Source of the DNA: an uncultured Verrucomicrobiota bacterium
Lineage (GTDB): Bacteria; Verrucomicrobiota; Verrucomicrobiia; Limisphaerales; UBA9464
Length of the DNA stretch: 64,000 bases
Reading direction: 5' to 3'
NCBI GenBank assembly: GCA_903821635.1
Contig: CAIJLV010000088.1
Coordinates: 1 to 64,000 of the forward strand
In this document: positions 28,966 through 37,044 of the stretch, piece after piece
Layout of the letters: each line of letters starts with the position of its first letter
Numbering within the stretch: position 1 is the first letter of the stretch
The notes under the pieces: generated by a model
Seen by the model: only the letters and a program-made list of their open reading frames with translations
The model's database searches: none
What the model was told of the DNA's origin: nothing
Position numbers and translations under genes: made by a program

Positions 28966-31347
28966 ATGTTCTACCGGATTCTCTCGTGGCGGTGGGCCTT
29001 GGCTGGGTTGTGCCTGCTGCGCGCTGGAGCGCAGACCAACGCGCCGGCCGCGCCCGACGACAAACCACCCGCCGCTCTGGCACCCGGGCATTCCGCGCAT
29101 GGTCAGGCCTTCAACGAAGGTCCGCGTCAACCCGCCTACCTGATGGCTGGAATGCCTCGGATCGAATTTCCGGTGACGACCACGAACGAACTGGCGCAGA
29201 AATTCTTCACGCAGGGCGTGGGGCAGTGGCACGGCTTCTGGTTCTTCGAAGCCGAGCGCTCGTTCCGCCAAGCCGCTGTCCACGATCCCAATTGCGCGAT
29301 GGCGTATTGGGGCATGGCGATGGCGAACTTCCCCACCACCAATCGGGCGCCGGAATTCATTGCCGAAGCGGTCAAACTCAAGGGCCAGACCAGCCGGCGC
29401 GAGCAACTGCGGATCGAAGCCTTGGCGGAGTTCTTCAAGGACCCCAAGCGCGACGAGAAGGAACGCCGGCGCGACTACGTGCGGGCGCTGGAGCACCTCG
29501 TCTTCGAGTTCCCCGATGACATCGAGGCCAAGGCCTTCCTCGCCTTTCACATCTGGGACAACGGCTACAAGGGGCATCCCCTTTCCAGTGCGCAGGCGGT
29601 GGAATCGCTCCTGAAGGAGATCTTTGCCGCGCAGCCGATGCATCCGGCCCACCACTATCGCGTGCATCTCTGGGACGGTGAGCCGGATCCCGTGGCCGTC
29701 CGGGCACTGCCGTCGGCGGCGCTCTGCGGCCCAAGCGGACCCGGCATCGCGCACCTGTGGCACATGCCCGGGCACACGTTCAACAAGCTGAAGCGCTACG
29801 AGGACATGGCTTGGCAGCAGGAGGCCAGCGTGCGCGTGGATAACGCGCAGATCATGCGCGATCGCGTGATGCCCGACCAGATCCACAACTACTCGCACAA
29901 CAGTGAATGGCTGGTGCAGACACTGAACTACGTCGGCCGAGTCAAGGACGCGCTCGCCCTCGCGCGCAACCTGATCGAGATGCCGCGGCACCCGAAGTTC
30001 AACACCTTGAATCTCCAGACCAACGGAGTGCCCTACGAACACTCCGGCGGCACCGCAACCGATGGTCGCCAACGGTTGGTCGAGACACTCCTGCGCTACG
30101 AACTTTGGGACGAAGCCCTGCGGTTGGCCGACACCCCGTATCTCCCACCAACAGAGCTGGGCGAAGAGCAGTCCCGGCGCGCCCGGTTGCTGGGGGTGGC
30201 GAATTTCTCCCTCGGTAAGGTCAGTGAAGGCCGCGCCCAGATCGCCATTCTCGAGCAGGCAGCGAAACAGTTGCGGGCCGAACGCGCCGCCCGGGTGGAT
30301 TTCGCGGAGGCGAAGGCCAAGGCGGAGAAAATGGGCGCGGACGAACAGTCCAAGGCGATGGCTGAGGCGTTGCGTGGGGCGCAGTCCCCGCTGAATAAAG
30401 TCGATGAATTCTTGGCCGAACTCCGCCTGCTGGAGGCCCTCGCCCAACCCGATACGGCCGATCTGACCCATCGGTTGGAAGCGCTTAAAAGCGTCTCCAA
30501 AGAACGGCTTTCACTGCTGTGGCTACAAGTGGGCGACACCAACCGGGCCGCAAAGCTTGCCCAAGAAGCCGTCGAAGGCGGCACCAATCAGGTTCAATTG
30601 TTGGCCAACCAAGCCGACGTCCTGTGGCGCTTGGGCAAAACCAATGAGGCCACGGCGGCCTTCACGAAGCTGCGGGAGCGTTCCGCGTTTCTGGATTTGG
30701 ATCTGCCCGTGTTTCAGCGGCTCCGACCGTTGGCGACCGAACTGGGTTGGCCCGCCGACTGGCGGGCGCAGCCGGAGCCGCGAGCCGATGTCGGAATCCG
30801 CCCGGAGTTGAGTTCCCTCGGGCCCTTGCTTTGGCAACCGTCCCCGGCGCCAGAATTTGCGCTACCCACCGCGGCCGGCCAACCGGTGTCGCTAAGTGAC
30901 TACCGCGGCCAGCCGGTGCTCGTGCTCTTCTACCTCGGCCACGGGTGTGTTCATTGTTTAGAGCAGCTCAAGGTCTTTGCCCCGGTCGCCCAAGATTTTC
31001 AGGCGGCGGGAATCAAGCTACTGGCGGTCAGCGCCGATTCCCCGTCGGCCCTCGGCAAAACGGTCGAAAAAGCGAAGGTGAGCGGGGGCTTTCCCTTTCC
31101 GCTCGTCGCTGATGGCGGGCGAGCGGTCTTCCGCGCCTACCGCGCCTACGACGGGTTTGAGCGGGAGCCATTGCACGGCGTGTTTCTCGTGGATGGCGCC
31201 GGTATGATTCGCTGGCAGGACATCAGCCATGAGCCGTTTACCGATGTGAAATTCCTACTCGCCGAGGCGAAGCGGCAACTGCAATGGCCGTCGCCGGTCG
31301 CTCCCGGTGCGACCCGAGCGGGGGCCGGTGCCGGCGGGCCGCGCTGA
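28966..31347 (+). CDS. Secreted TPR protein with C-terminal redoxin (AhpC/TSA) domain
   Basis: A 793-residue protein. The N-terminal signal segment (ILSWRWALAGLCLLRAGA) is followed by a long alpha-helical region with TPR-like pairs, for example AERSFRQAAVHDPNCAMAYW. Histidine-rich motifs lie at HPAHHYRVHLWD and HLWHMPGHTFNKL. A thioredoxin-fold domain at about 625-775 starts APEFALPTAAGQPVSLSDYRG and has C661-V-H-C664, an active-site-like CxxC. Similar proteins are annotated as redoxin or tetratricopeptide proteins in Verrucomicrobia and Acidobacteria. The role is unknown; periplasmic thiol chemistry is inference. Confidence 0.75.
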   Translation: MFYRILSWRWALAGLCLLRAGAQTNAPAAPDDKPPAALAPGHSAHGQAFNEGPRQPAYLMAGMPRIEFPVTTTNELAQKFFTQGVGQWHGFWFFEAERSFRQAAVHDPNCAMAYWGMAMANFPTTNRAPEFIAEAVKLKGQTSRREQLRIEALAEFFKDPKRDEKERRRDYVRALEHLVFEFPDDIEAKAFLAFHIWDNGYKGHPLSSAQAVESLLKEIFAAQPMHPAHHYRVHLWDGEPDPVAVRALPSAALCGPSGPGIAHLWHMPGHTFNKLKRYEDMAWQQEASVRVDNAQIMRDRVMPDQIHNYSHNSEWLVQTLNYVGRVKDALALARNLIEMPRHPKFNTLNLQTNGVPYEHSGGTATDGRQRLVETLLRYELWDEALRLADTPYLPPTELGEEQSRRARLLGVANFSLGKVSEGRAQIAILEQAAKQLRAERAARVDFAEAKAKAEKMGADEQSKAMAEALRGAQSPLNKVDEFLAELRLLEALAQPDTADLTHRLEALKSVSKERLSLLWLQVGDTNRAAKLAQEAVEGGTNQVQLLANQADVLWRLGKTNEATAAFTKLRERSAFLDLDLPVFQRLRPLATELGWPADWRAQPEPRADVGIRPELSSLGPLLWQPSPAPEFALPTAAGQPVSLSDYRGQPVLVLFYLGHGCVHCLEQLKVFAPVAQDFQAAGIKLLAVSADSPSALGKTVEKAKVSGGFPFPLVADGGRAVFRAYRAYDGFEREPLHGVFLVDGAGMIRWQDISHEPFTDVKFLLAEAKRQLQWPSPVAPGATRAGAGAGGPR

Positions 31348-31431
31348 CGAATGCCACCGGTTTAAGCCGGTTTCATTTTCCACCGATACGCCTTTGGGCT
31401 GGAAGCCATTCGGGTATCCGTCCGCTGGTTT

Positions 31432-33279
31432 ATGATTTTCTCGGCAACTGCACTTTCGGTGGGCACACAAAGCGGGTGGAACGACGCCATTTTTGGCGCC
31501 TTGCCGCTGTTGGGCGAGGCGAGTGGCGTGCTCACGATGGCGGTGGCCATCGCGGTGCCGACCCTCTTGGCCGGGGCCGGCTTGGGCTGGCGACTGCGCG
31601 AGAATCGAGCCCGCCAGAAGGAATTGCGCCTGCGGCAAGAATTTCAGTCGGAGCGCGATCGCATCACCTCCGAAGTCGGTAACGAAGTAAAACGGGCGCA
31701 AGAATCGGTGGCGGCCTCGCGCGAGGAGTTGGTCGGGGTGGTGAATCAGGAAATCCGCACACCGCTCCACAGCCTGATGGGTTACCTCGACATGTTGCTG
31801 GAGACGCCGCTGGCCTTTGATCAGCGCGAGTTGGCGCTCGCCGGCGGCCGTTCGGCCGAAGTGCTGCTCCTCAGCCTGAATGACTTGTTCGACTACACCC
31901 GATTGGAAGCGGGGCAGTTGCAATTGTCCCCGGCCGTGTTCGATCTCGGGGAGCACGTGGTGGATGTTTTGGAACTGCTTTCCGGGCACGCGGCGGAGAA
32001 GGGGATCGAACTGGGGTTTGAATCGAACCAAGCGCGGGCGGTGATGGTGGAGGCGGACCCCGTGCGGAGCCGCCAAGTGTTGGTCAGCCTGATTGCTTCC
32101 CTGATCAAACTCAGCACCGATGGGCATCTCTCCATCCGCTTGGAACCAGTCGAAGAAGCGAGCCGTTTCCGGGTTCGTTGCCTCATTCATCGCAGCGGCG
32201 AAGGCGCCACCCGGCAGACCCTGGCCCGCCTGTTGGGGCTCGATCCGAGCCCGGCCGCGGTTAAAGGCCGCGAAGAACCGTCCCTGAGCCTGCTGATTAC
32301 GCGCAAGATCGTGGAGCGGATGGGGGGGGAAGTGGGCGTGGGAGACGGCGATAATGACGCGAGTGAAGTTTGGTTTACGCTCCCGTTGGCCGATGAGGGC
32401 ACCGTGCGGATGACCGCCAAATTGCCGCTGGTGGGCACGGGCTTTCGCGTGCTCGTCATTGAACCCTCTTCCGCCAGCCGGCAGTTGGTGGTGCGGCATC
32501 TTGAGGCTGGCGGATTCACTGTCGAAACGATCACGTCGGTGATCGGGGTGACGGATCGCCTGCGCGCGGTGTCGGCGGGTCGGCCGCCCGTGAATGCGGT
32601 CGTTTTTTCGGAAGCACTGGCCGATGCCAGTGGGCGGACGTTTGCCCAGTCGGTGCGTTCGGAAGCGGCGTTTGGCCGGGTTGCCCTGATTTGCCTCCGC
32701 CGGCAGGGACTGACTGCCAATGGCGCCGTCTTGGCGACGCTCGGGGTCGTGGAAGTCACGAAGCCGGTGCTGCGCGCCGCGCCGTTTCTCAACACGGTCA
32801 TCGGGGTGATTCACAGCCAAGAGGCGACTTGGGCCGCCGGGAAAGTGCCCACCGCGATCGTCGAACCGCCGAAGCAGGCGATCTGGGTGCCCAAGGGGTT
32901 TGTCCTGCTCGCGGAAGACAACGACGTGAATCGGCGGGTGATGGTGGAACTGCTCCGCCGCCTCGGCTGGGCGTGCGACGTGGTCAACGACGGGGCCGCG
33001 GCGGTCGCGGCGGCCACGAACAAAAATTACTCGCTCGTCCTCATGGACTGCCACATGCCGAACATGAGCGGCTTTGAATCCACCCGGCAGATCCGCACGG
33101 AGGAGAAGAACAACCGGCGCAAGCGCACCCCGATTGTCGGCGTCACGGCGGACACTCTGCCAACGATTCGGGAACGGTGTCGGCAGGTCGGCATGGACGA
33201 TTGCTTCTTTAAGCCGGTCCGCCGCTCCGAACTGGAGGAATGTCTCTGCCGCTGGGCGCGCCCATTGAGCGGTAACTAA
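31432..33279 (+). CDS. Hybrid histidine kinase-like protein with degenerate kinase core and two receiver domains
   Basis: A 615-residue protein: N-terminal membrane segment (about 30-55), coiled-coil linker, HisKA-like helix pair (about 95-160), HATPase-like region (about 205-330), REC1 (about 337-460) and REC2 (about 490-612). The expected H-box His is Gln106 (NQEIRTPL). The N-box asparagines are replaced (SLIASLIKLST), and the DxGxG and GLGL boxes are missing or altered (EPSLSLLITRKIVERMGG). REC1 lacks the acceptor Asp (AVVFSEAL). REC2 is intact, with acidic pair AEDND, acceptor Asp539 (LVLMDCHMP) and Lys in FFKPV. Probably a phosphorylation sink or scaffold rather than an active kinase. 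Confidence 0.82.
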   Translation: MIFSATALSVGTQSGWNDAIFGALPLLGEASGVLTMAVAIAVPTLLAGAGLGWRLRENRARQKELRLRQEFQSERDRITSEVGNEVKRAQESVAASREELVGVVNQEIRTPLHSLMGYLDMLLETPLAFDQRELALAGGRSAEVLLLSLNDLFDYTRLEAGQLQLSPAVFDLGEHVVDVLELLSGHAAEKGIELGFESNQARAVMVEADPVRSRQVLVSLIASLIKLSTDGHLSIRLEPVEEASRFRVRCLIHRSGEGATRQTLARLLGLDPSPAAVKGREEPSLSLLITRKIVERMGGEVGVGDGDNDASEVWFTLPLADEGTVRMTAKLPLVGTGFRVLVIEPSSASRQLVVRHLEAGGFTVETITSVIGVTDRLRAVSAGRPPVNAVVFSEALADASGRTFAQSVRSEAAFGRVALICLRRQGLTANGAVLATLGVVEVTKPVLRAAPFLNTVIGVIHSQEATWAAGKVPTAIVEPPKQAIWVPKGFVLLAEDNDVNRRVMVELLRRLGWACDVVNDGAAAVAAATNKNYSLVLMDCHMPNMSGFESTRQIRTEEKNNRRKRTPIVGVTADTLPTIRERCRQVGMDDCFFKPVRRSELEECLCRWARPLSGN

Positions 33280-33298
33280 AGCCAGCTGGCCCAGTGGC

Positions 33299-34741
33299 TC
33301 AGAGAACGTTCGCGGCGACTTCCGCGAGTTCGCTGCGTTCGCCTTGAGAAAGCTCCACATGGGCTGCAATCGCTTGGTCGCGAAAACGGTTCACCACGTA
33401 GGTAAAGCCATTGCTGGCAGCATCCACGTAGGGGTTGTCGATCTGGTATGGGTCGCCGGTCAGGATGATCTTCGTGCCATTGCCCGCGCGGGTGAGAATG
33501 GTTTTGGCTTCGAGCGGGGTCAGATTTTGGGCCTCGTCCACAATCATGAACTGATTGGCGATGCTGCGTCCGCGGATGTAGCTGAGTGCTTCGACCACAA
33601 TGGTGCCGTTGCGCAACAGGTCCGAACTGCGGCGGGACTCGTGCCCCATGTTGAGGTCGCCCAGCATTTCCAAGGCGTCGTGGATCGGTTGCATCCAAGG
33701 ACCGAGTTTTTCTTCGAGTGAACCGGGCAGAAAGCCCAACTCTTTGCCCATGGAGATGGTGGGGCGCGCCACGATGAGGCGGCGGAAATCCCGGTCGGTG
33801 ACCGTGCGTTTGAGGCCGGCGGCAAGGGCGATCAGCGTCTTGCCGGTGCCGGCTTTGCCCATGAGGGAAACGCACTTGATCCGTTCGTCGAGTAGGGCAT
33901 CGAGTGCGAAGTGCTGCTCTTGGTTGCGCGGTTTGATGCCCCAGACCTGGCCGCACTCGTGCAGCGGGACGAGTTTGGTGGCGGTGGAATCGACCCGACC
34001 GAGCATGACTCGTTTGGGATCGGTATCGCAGCTCAGCCGGCAATATTCGTTGGGAAATCGGCGCGGCGAGGCGGGCAGAGCCAGTTCTCCCAAGGAACGA
34101 AATTCGGCGAGTTTGGCCGACGGCAACACGAGGTCGAACCGGCCGGTGTAAAGATCCTTTAGGTTGACCCGGTCCGTCTCGTAATCCTCGGCCGCCAAGC
34201 CCCAAGCATCGGCCTTCAGTCGGAGGTTGATGTCCTTGGTGACGAGAATCGTCGGGGTCTTGCGGTCGGCGCGGCGAACGTCGAGCGCGAGGGCGAGAAT
34301 CCGGTTGTCCACCGAACCGCGCTCCAGCGTCGCGGTCTCCTTCGGGGCCTTGGCGCCTGCGCCTGCCAATTGGTGGGCGAAAATGATTCGGAGACGTCCG
34401 CCGTGGGCCAGCGGCACGCCGTCGCTGAGGGAACCTTGAGCGCGTAACTTGTCGAGCAACCGGCTGACGGTCCGGGCGTTCTGACCCCGCTCGGTGGTTT
34501 CGCGTTTGAATTTGTCGATCTCCTCGATGACCTCGATCGGCAAGAGGACGTGATTGTCCTTAAAATTCAGCAACGCATCCGGGTCGTGCAGGAGCACATT
34601 GGTGTCGAGCACGTAGTTTTTGATCCGGACGGCAGCCGAGCTTGTGGCTGCTTGGGGGACTTTTTTGGACGCTTTGGCGGGGGGATGAGCCGGCTTCTTG
34701 GAAGAAGCGGCGCCGGCGGGATCCAGCACGTTATCGAGCAC
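33299..34741 (-). CDS. PhoH family protein (PIN domain + PhoH ATPase)
   Basis: A 480-residue cytosolic protein. A low-complexity Lys/Ala N-terminus is followed by a PIN nuclease-like domain at about 41-190 (YVLDTNVLLHDPDAL, PIEVIEEIDKFK, LVTKDINLRLKADA). A PhoH ATPase follows, with NQEQHFALDALLD before Walker A GKAGTGKT (295-302) and Walker B MIVDEAQNL. The conserved LTRAGNGTKIILTGDPYQID is also present. This PIN-PhoH fusion is the common PhoH2 form, proposed to be an RNA helicase/nuclease. Divergent from no close partner; 110 bases precede it. Confidence 0.93.
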   Translation of the reverse strand: MLDNVLDPAGAASSKKPAHPPAKASKKVPQAATSSAAVRIKNYVLDTNVLLHDPDALLNFKDNHVLLPIEVIEEIDKFKRETTERGQNARTVSRLLDKLRAQGSLSDGVPLAHGGRLRIIFAHQLAGAGAKAPKETATLERGSVDNRILALALDVRRADRKTPTILVTKDINLRLKADAWGLAAEDYETDRVNLKDLYTGRFDLVLPSAKLAEFRSLGELALPASPRRFPNEYCRLSCDTDPKRVMLGRVDSTATKLVPLHECGQVWGIKPRNQEQHFALDALLDERIKCVSLMGKAGTGKTLIALAAGLKRTVTDRDFRRLIVARPTISMGKELGFLPGSLEEKLGPWMQPIHDALEMLGDLNMGHESRRSSDLLRNGTIVVEALSYIRGRSIANQFMIVDEAQNLTPLEAKTILTRAGNGTKIILTGDPYQIDNPYVDAASNGFTYVVNRFRDQAIAAHVELSQGERSELAEVAANVL

Positions 34742-34851
34742 GCGCGGACAATGCGAAGCAGGTTGGCATTCTCAAGTCGAATTCTGGCAGCACCCCTATT
34801 TGTGGTGGGTAAAGAGCTGGTAGAGCCCAATTAGCGGTCGTGTGATCGACT

Positions 34852-35787
34852 TCAGCGCGCTGGATTGTTCGTTTGGGCGAGCAGGGCGCGGCCGGACAAA
34901 TCCCAGTCCATCGGCAGCGGCGGCTGTTCGATCACCCGTTGCACCACGCGGCGCCACGCGGCGCGTTCGGCGGCGCTGAGCGACTGCCAGCGTTCGGCAT
35001 CCTGCAAGAATTCAGCCCGTTGTTCCGGGGACAGGCTGGCGAATTTCCGGAACGCATTGACGCAGTGCTGGCGCTTGGCCGGGGGCAGGGCTTCAAAGGC
35101 GGCCAGCGTCGCCGCCATCTGCGCGCGATCCGTTGCGGAAAGCTGCTGCAAGGTGCGCGTTTGCTCGGCTTCCGTCAGGTTGAAGAAGCGTTGAAAACGG
35201 GCGGTCTTGCGGGCGCGTTCCTCCGGGGATAAGGCCAACCACCGCTGGAGTTGGGTCTCGACTTCGGGGCGGGCTCCGACCGGAGCCTGCGCGACGACAT
35301 CGGCCAATTGTTTGGGATCGGTCGTTTCCAAGCGGATAAAAAACGAGAGCGACTGCTGGCTCTCCAGCAATTCAAGCCGGGCGGCGGCGGGTAACGCATC
35401 CCATGCCCGGAGCCGTTCTTCGATCATTGGCCGATCTTCTTCCGGCAGGGTGGCAAGCAGGTTCGCACGCTCGGCCAATCCACGGGTGAGCAGCGGGGAA
35501 AGAAAAAACTGCAACTGGGCAACCCGTAGGCGGAGTTCGCGCTGGGCCGGGGACAGGGTCTCAAACTCGCGCAACTTGGCTGCGATCAAGGCCCGGGCAG
35601 GCGGTGATTTTCGGGCGAGATACGCCTCCCGTTGGCTTTCCGAGGCCACCAGCAACTCCCGGAAAGTTTGCACGGGAGAGCGTTGCGGCGGCCACGGTGG
35701 GGCGGCCGGATCGAGGGGTGTCGGCGCGGTGAACGCGAGGCTGGAGCCCAAGGCCAGAAGACCAACGCTGAGACAGAAGCGACGCAT
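34852..35787 (-). CDS. DUF3106 domain-containing secreted protein
   Basis: A 311-residue protein with a signal peptide (FCLSVGLLALGSSLAFTA) and repeated helical units of the type LSPEERARK, LPPAKRQHC, LSPEQRAEF and LSAAERAAW, each followed by a helix with Phe/Trp. This repeat style is typical of DUF3106. No enzyme motif is seen. It is three bases downstream of a putative anti-sigma factor, and the three-gene unit (sigma, anti-sigma, DUF3106) is recurrent in Verrucomicrobia in my recollection. A periplasmic sensor partner for the anti-sigma factor is inference. Confidence 0.75.
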   Translation of the reverse strand: MRRFCLSVGLLALGSSLAFTAPTPLDPAAPPWPPQRSPVQTFRELLVASESQREAYLARKSPPARALIAAKLREFETLSPAQRELRLRVAQLQFFLSPLLTRGLAERANLLATLPEEDRPMIEERLRAWDALPAAARLELLESQQSLSFFIRLETTDPKQLADVVAQAPVGARPEVETQLQRWLALSPEERARKTARFQRFFNLTEAEQTRTLQQLSATDRAQMAATLAAFEALPPAKRQHCVNAFRKFASLSPEQRAEFLQDAERWQSLSAAERAAWRRVVQRVIEQPPLPMDWDLSGRALLAQTNNPAR

Positions 35788-35790
35788 GGC

Positions 35791-36285
35791 TCACTCGTTC
35801 AAGGCGGCCAATAGGGCTACATCGCCCGGTTGCGGTTCCGTGCGGAAGGATTGGATGGCTTCAAAATCCTGCAACCAAGCGACGCCGGGAATCGCCGCGA
35901 CTTGGGAGACTTCGGAGACCGTGGCGGCCAACTGGCCGCGTTTATGCAGTTGAAATTGCCACCAACCGCCCTCCAGCGCGGCGACGGCGGTGGCGTAAAT
36001 GGCGAATCGGGGCAGTCGCAGCCAAGCGAGCCGGCGGCCCGAGCGAGCCGGCGACCGAGATTCCTGGGCGACGATCTCGGCGAGCACGCGGTGAGTAAAA
36101 TTGCTGGCGGCGCGGGGGCAGGGCTGAGCGTCGAGCAATTGGTTCAGAGCCAACTCCGCCTCCAGTCGGGCGGCTTCCCGAGGACGGTTTGCGAGTTGCT
36201 GGCGAAGAGCGGACACTGCTTCGCTGCCAAGGCGGCGACGCTCCACTTCGTCGAGCCAGTCGTTGTGATCAGGCGCCGGATTCAT
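35791..36285 (-). CDS. Putative membrane-bound anti-sigma factor
   Basis: A 164-residue protein encoded 39 bases after an ECF sigma gene. The N-terminal cytosolic helical part (DWLDEVERRRLGSEAVSALRQQLANRPREAARLEAELALNQLLD) leads to one membrane helix at about 92-107. A short periplasmic tail follows. It lacks the HxxxCxxC zinc motif of ZAS-type anti-sigma factors. The call relies on gene order and topology. Confidence 0.6.
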   Translation of the reverse strand: MNPAPDHNDWLDEVERRRLGSEAVSALRQQLANRPREAARLEAELALNQLLDAQPCPRAASNFTHRVLAEIVAQESRSPARSGRRLAWLRLPRFAIYATAVAALEGGWWQFQLHKRGQLAATVSEVSQVAAIPGVAWLQDFEAIQSFRTEPQPGDVALLAALNE

Positions 36286-36324
36286 CGTGGCTGATGGGGT
36301 TAAAACCGCGGGGCGAGGAAAGTT

Positions 36325-36948
36325 TCATGCCGGCTCATTCCAAGTGCCTGAAGTTAGGTAAGGCTTCAGCCGGGCTTTCAATTGTTCGCGGCCGCGGTGA
36401 ATCAGGGATTTGGTGGCCGGAATGGAAGTTCCGAGGACTTCGGCGATTTCTTCGTAGCTCAATTCGCCTTCGCGGCAGAGCAGGATGGCAGTGCGCTGTT
36501 TTTCGGGCAGTTCGGCGAGAGCCGCGTCGACCTTGTGGAAAATCTCAGCCCGCTGGGTGGCGTCGGCCGCGGAGAGTTCGCGCCGATCTTCGAGCTGACG
36601 GTAGGGATGCGCCTCGTCGTCGGGATGCGGTTCATCCAAGGAATCGGCTGGGTGTCGGGTGCGGCGGCGGATTTCGTTCAGGCACAGATTGCGGGCGACG
36701 GTGAAGAGGAAGGTGCTGAATTTGGCCGACGGCTGATACCGTTCCGCCGTCCGCCACACTTGGACGAAGACGGCTTGGGCGAGGTCTTCGGCCTCCATTT
36801 CATCGGGCAGAGAGCGGTAAACAAAGCTGATGACCGGCTGCTGCCAGCGTTCGACCAAGGTGGCGAACGCCGCGTGCGCGGCTTGGCCGCCGCGTTTTAC
36901 GCGGAGCATCAATTCGACATCAGGATCGACGGGAGGCGCAGGCGCCAT
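36325..36948 (-). CDS. RNA polymerase sigma factor, ECF type (sigma-70 family)
   Basis: ATG 36948 gives 207 residues (an upstream in-frame start at 36987 adds only non-conserved sequence). Sigma2: FATLVERWQQPVISFVYRSLPDEMEAEDLAQAVFVQVWRTAERY, then FSTFLFTVARNLCLNEIRRRTRH. Sigma4: ALAELPEKQRTAILLCREGELSYEEIAEVLGTSIPATKSLIHRGREQLK. Cotranscribed with a putative anti-sigma factor and a DUF3106 protein; regulation by sequestration is expected. Divergent from glnD. Confidence 0.9.
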   Translation of the reverse strand: MAPAPPVDPDVELMLRVKRGGQAAHAAFATLVERWQQPVISFVYRSLPDEMEAEDLAQAVFVQVWRTAERYQPSAKFSTFLFTVARNLCLNEIRRRTRHPADSLDEPHPDDEAHPYRQLEDRRELSAADATQRAEIFHKVDAALAELPEKQRTAILLCREGELSYEEIAEVLGTSIPATKSLIHRGREQLKARLKPYLTSGTWNEPA

Positions 36949-37044
36949 GGGGATGGGCAGCTTTGCGAAACACCACGGCGGCAACAAGGTTGCGCGAAGG
37001 TAATTGCCAATTGCTAACCGGCGTCGGCACCGTCGGGGCGCGTT

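Noticed and set aside
28858-30471. 537-codon minus-strand frame
   Set aside because: Antisense to the TPR-redoxin gene, without motifs or signal.
31255-33369. 704-codon minus-strand frame
   Set aside because: Antisense to the hybrid kinase-like gene, whose receiver and HisKA motifs are real; the antisense product is His/Arg-rich and featureless.
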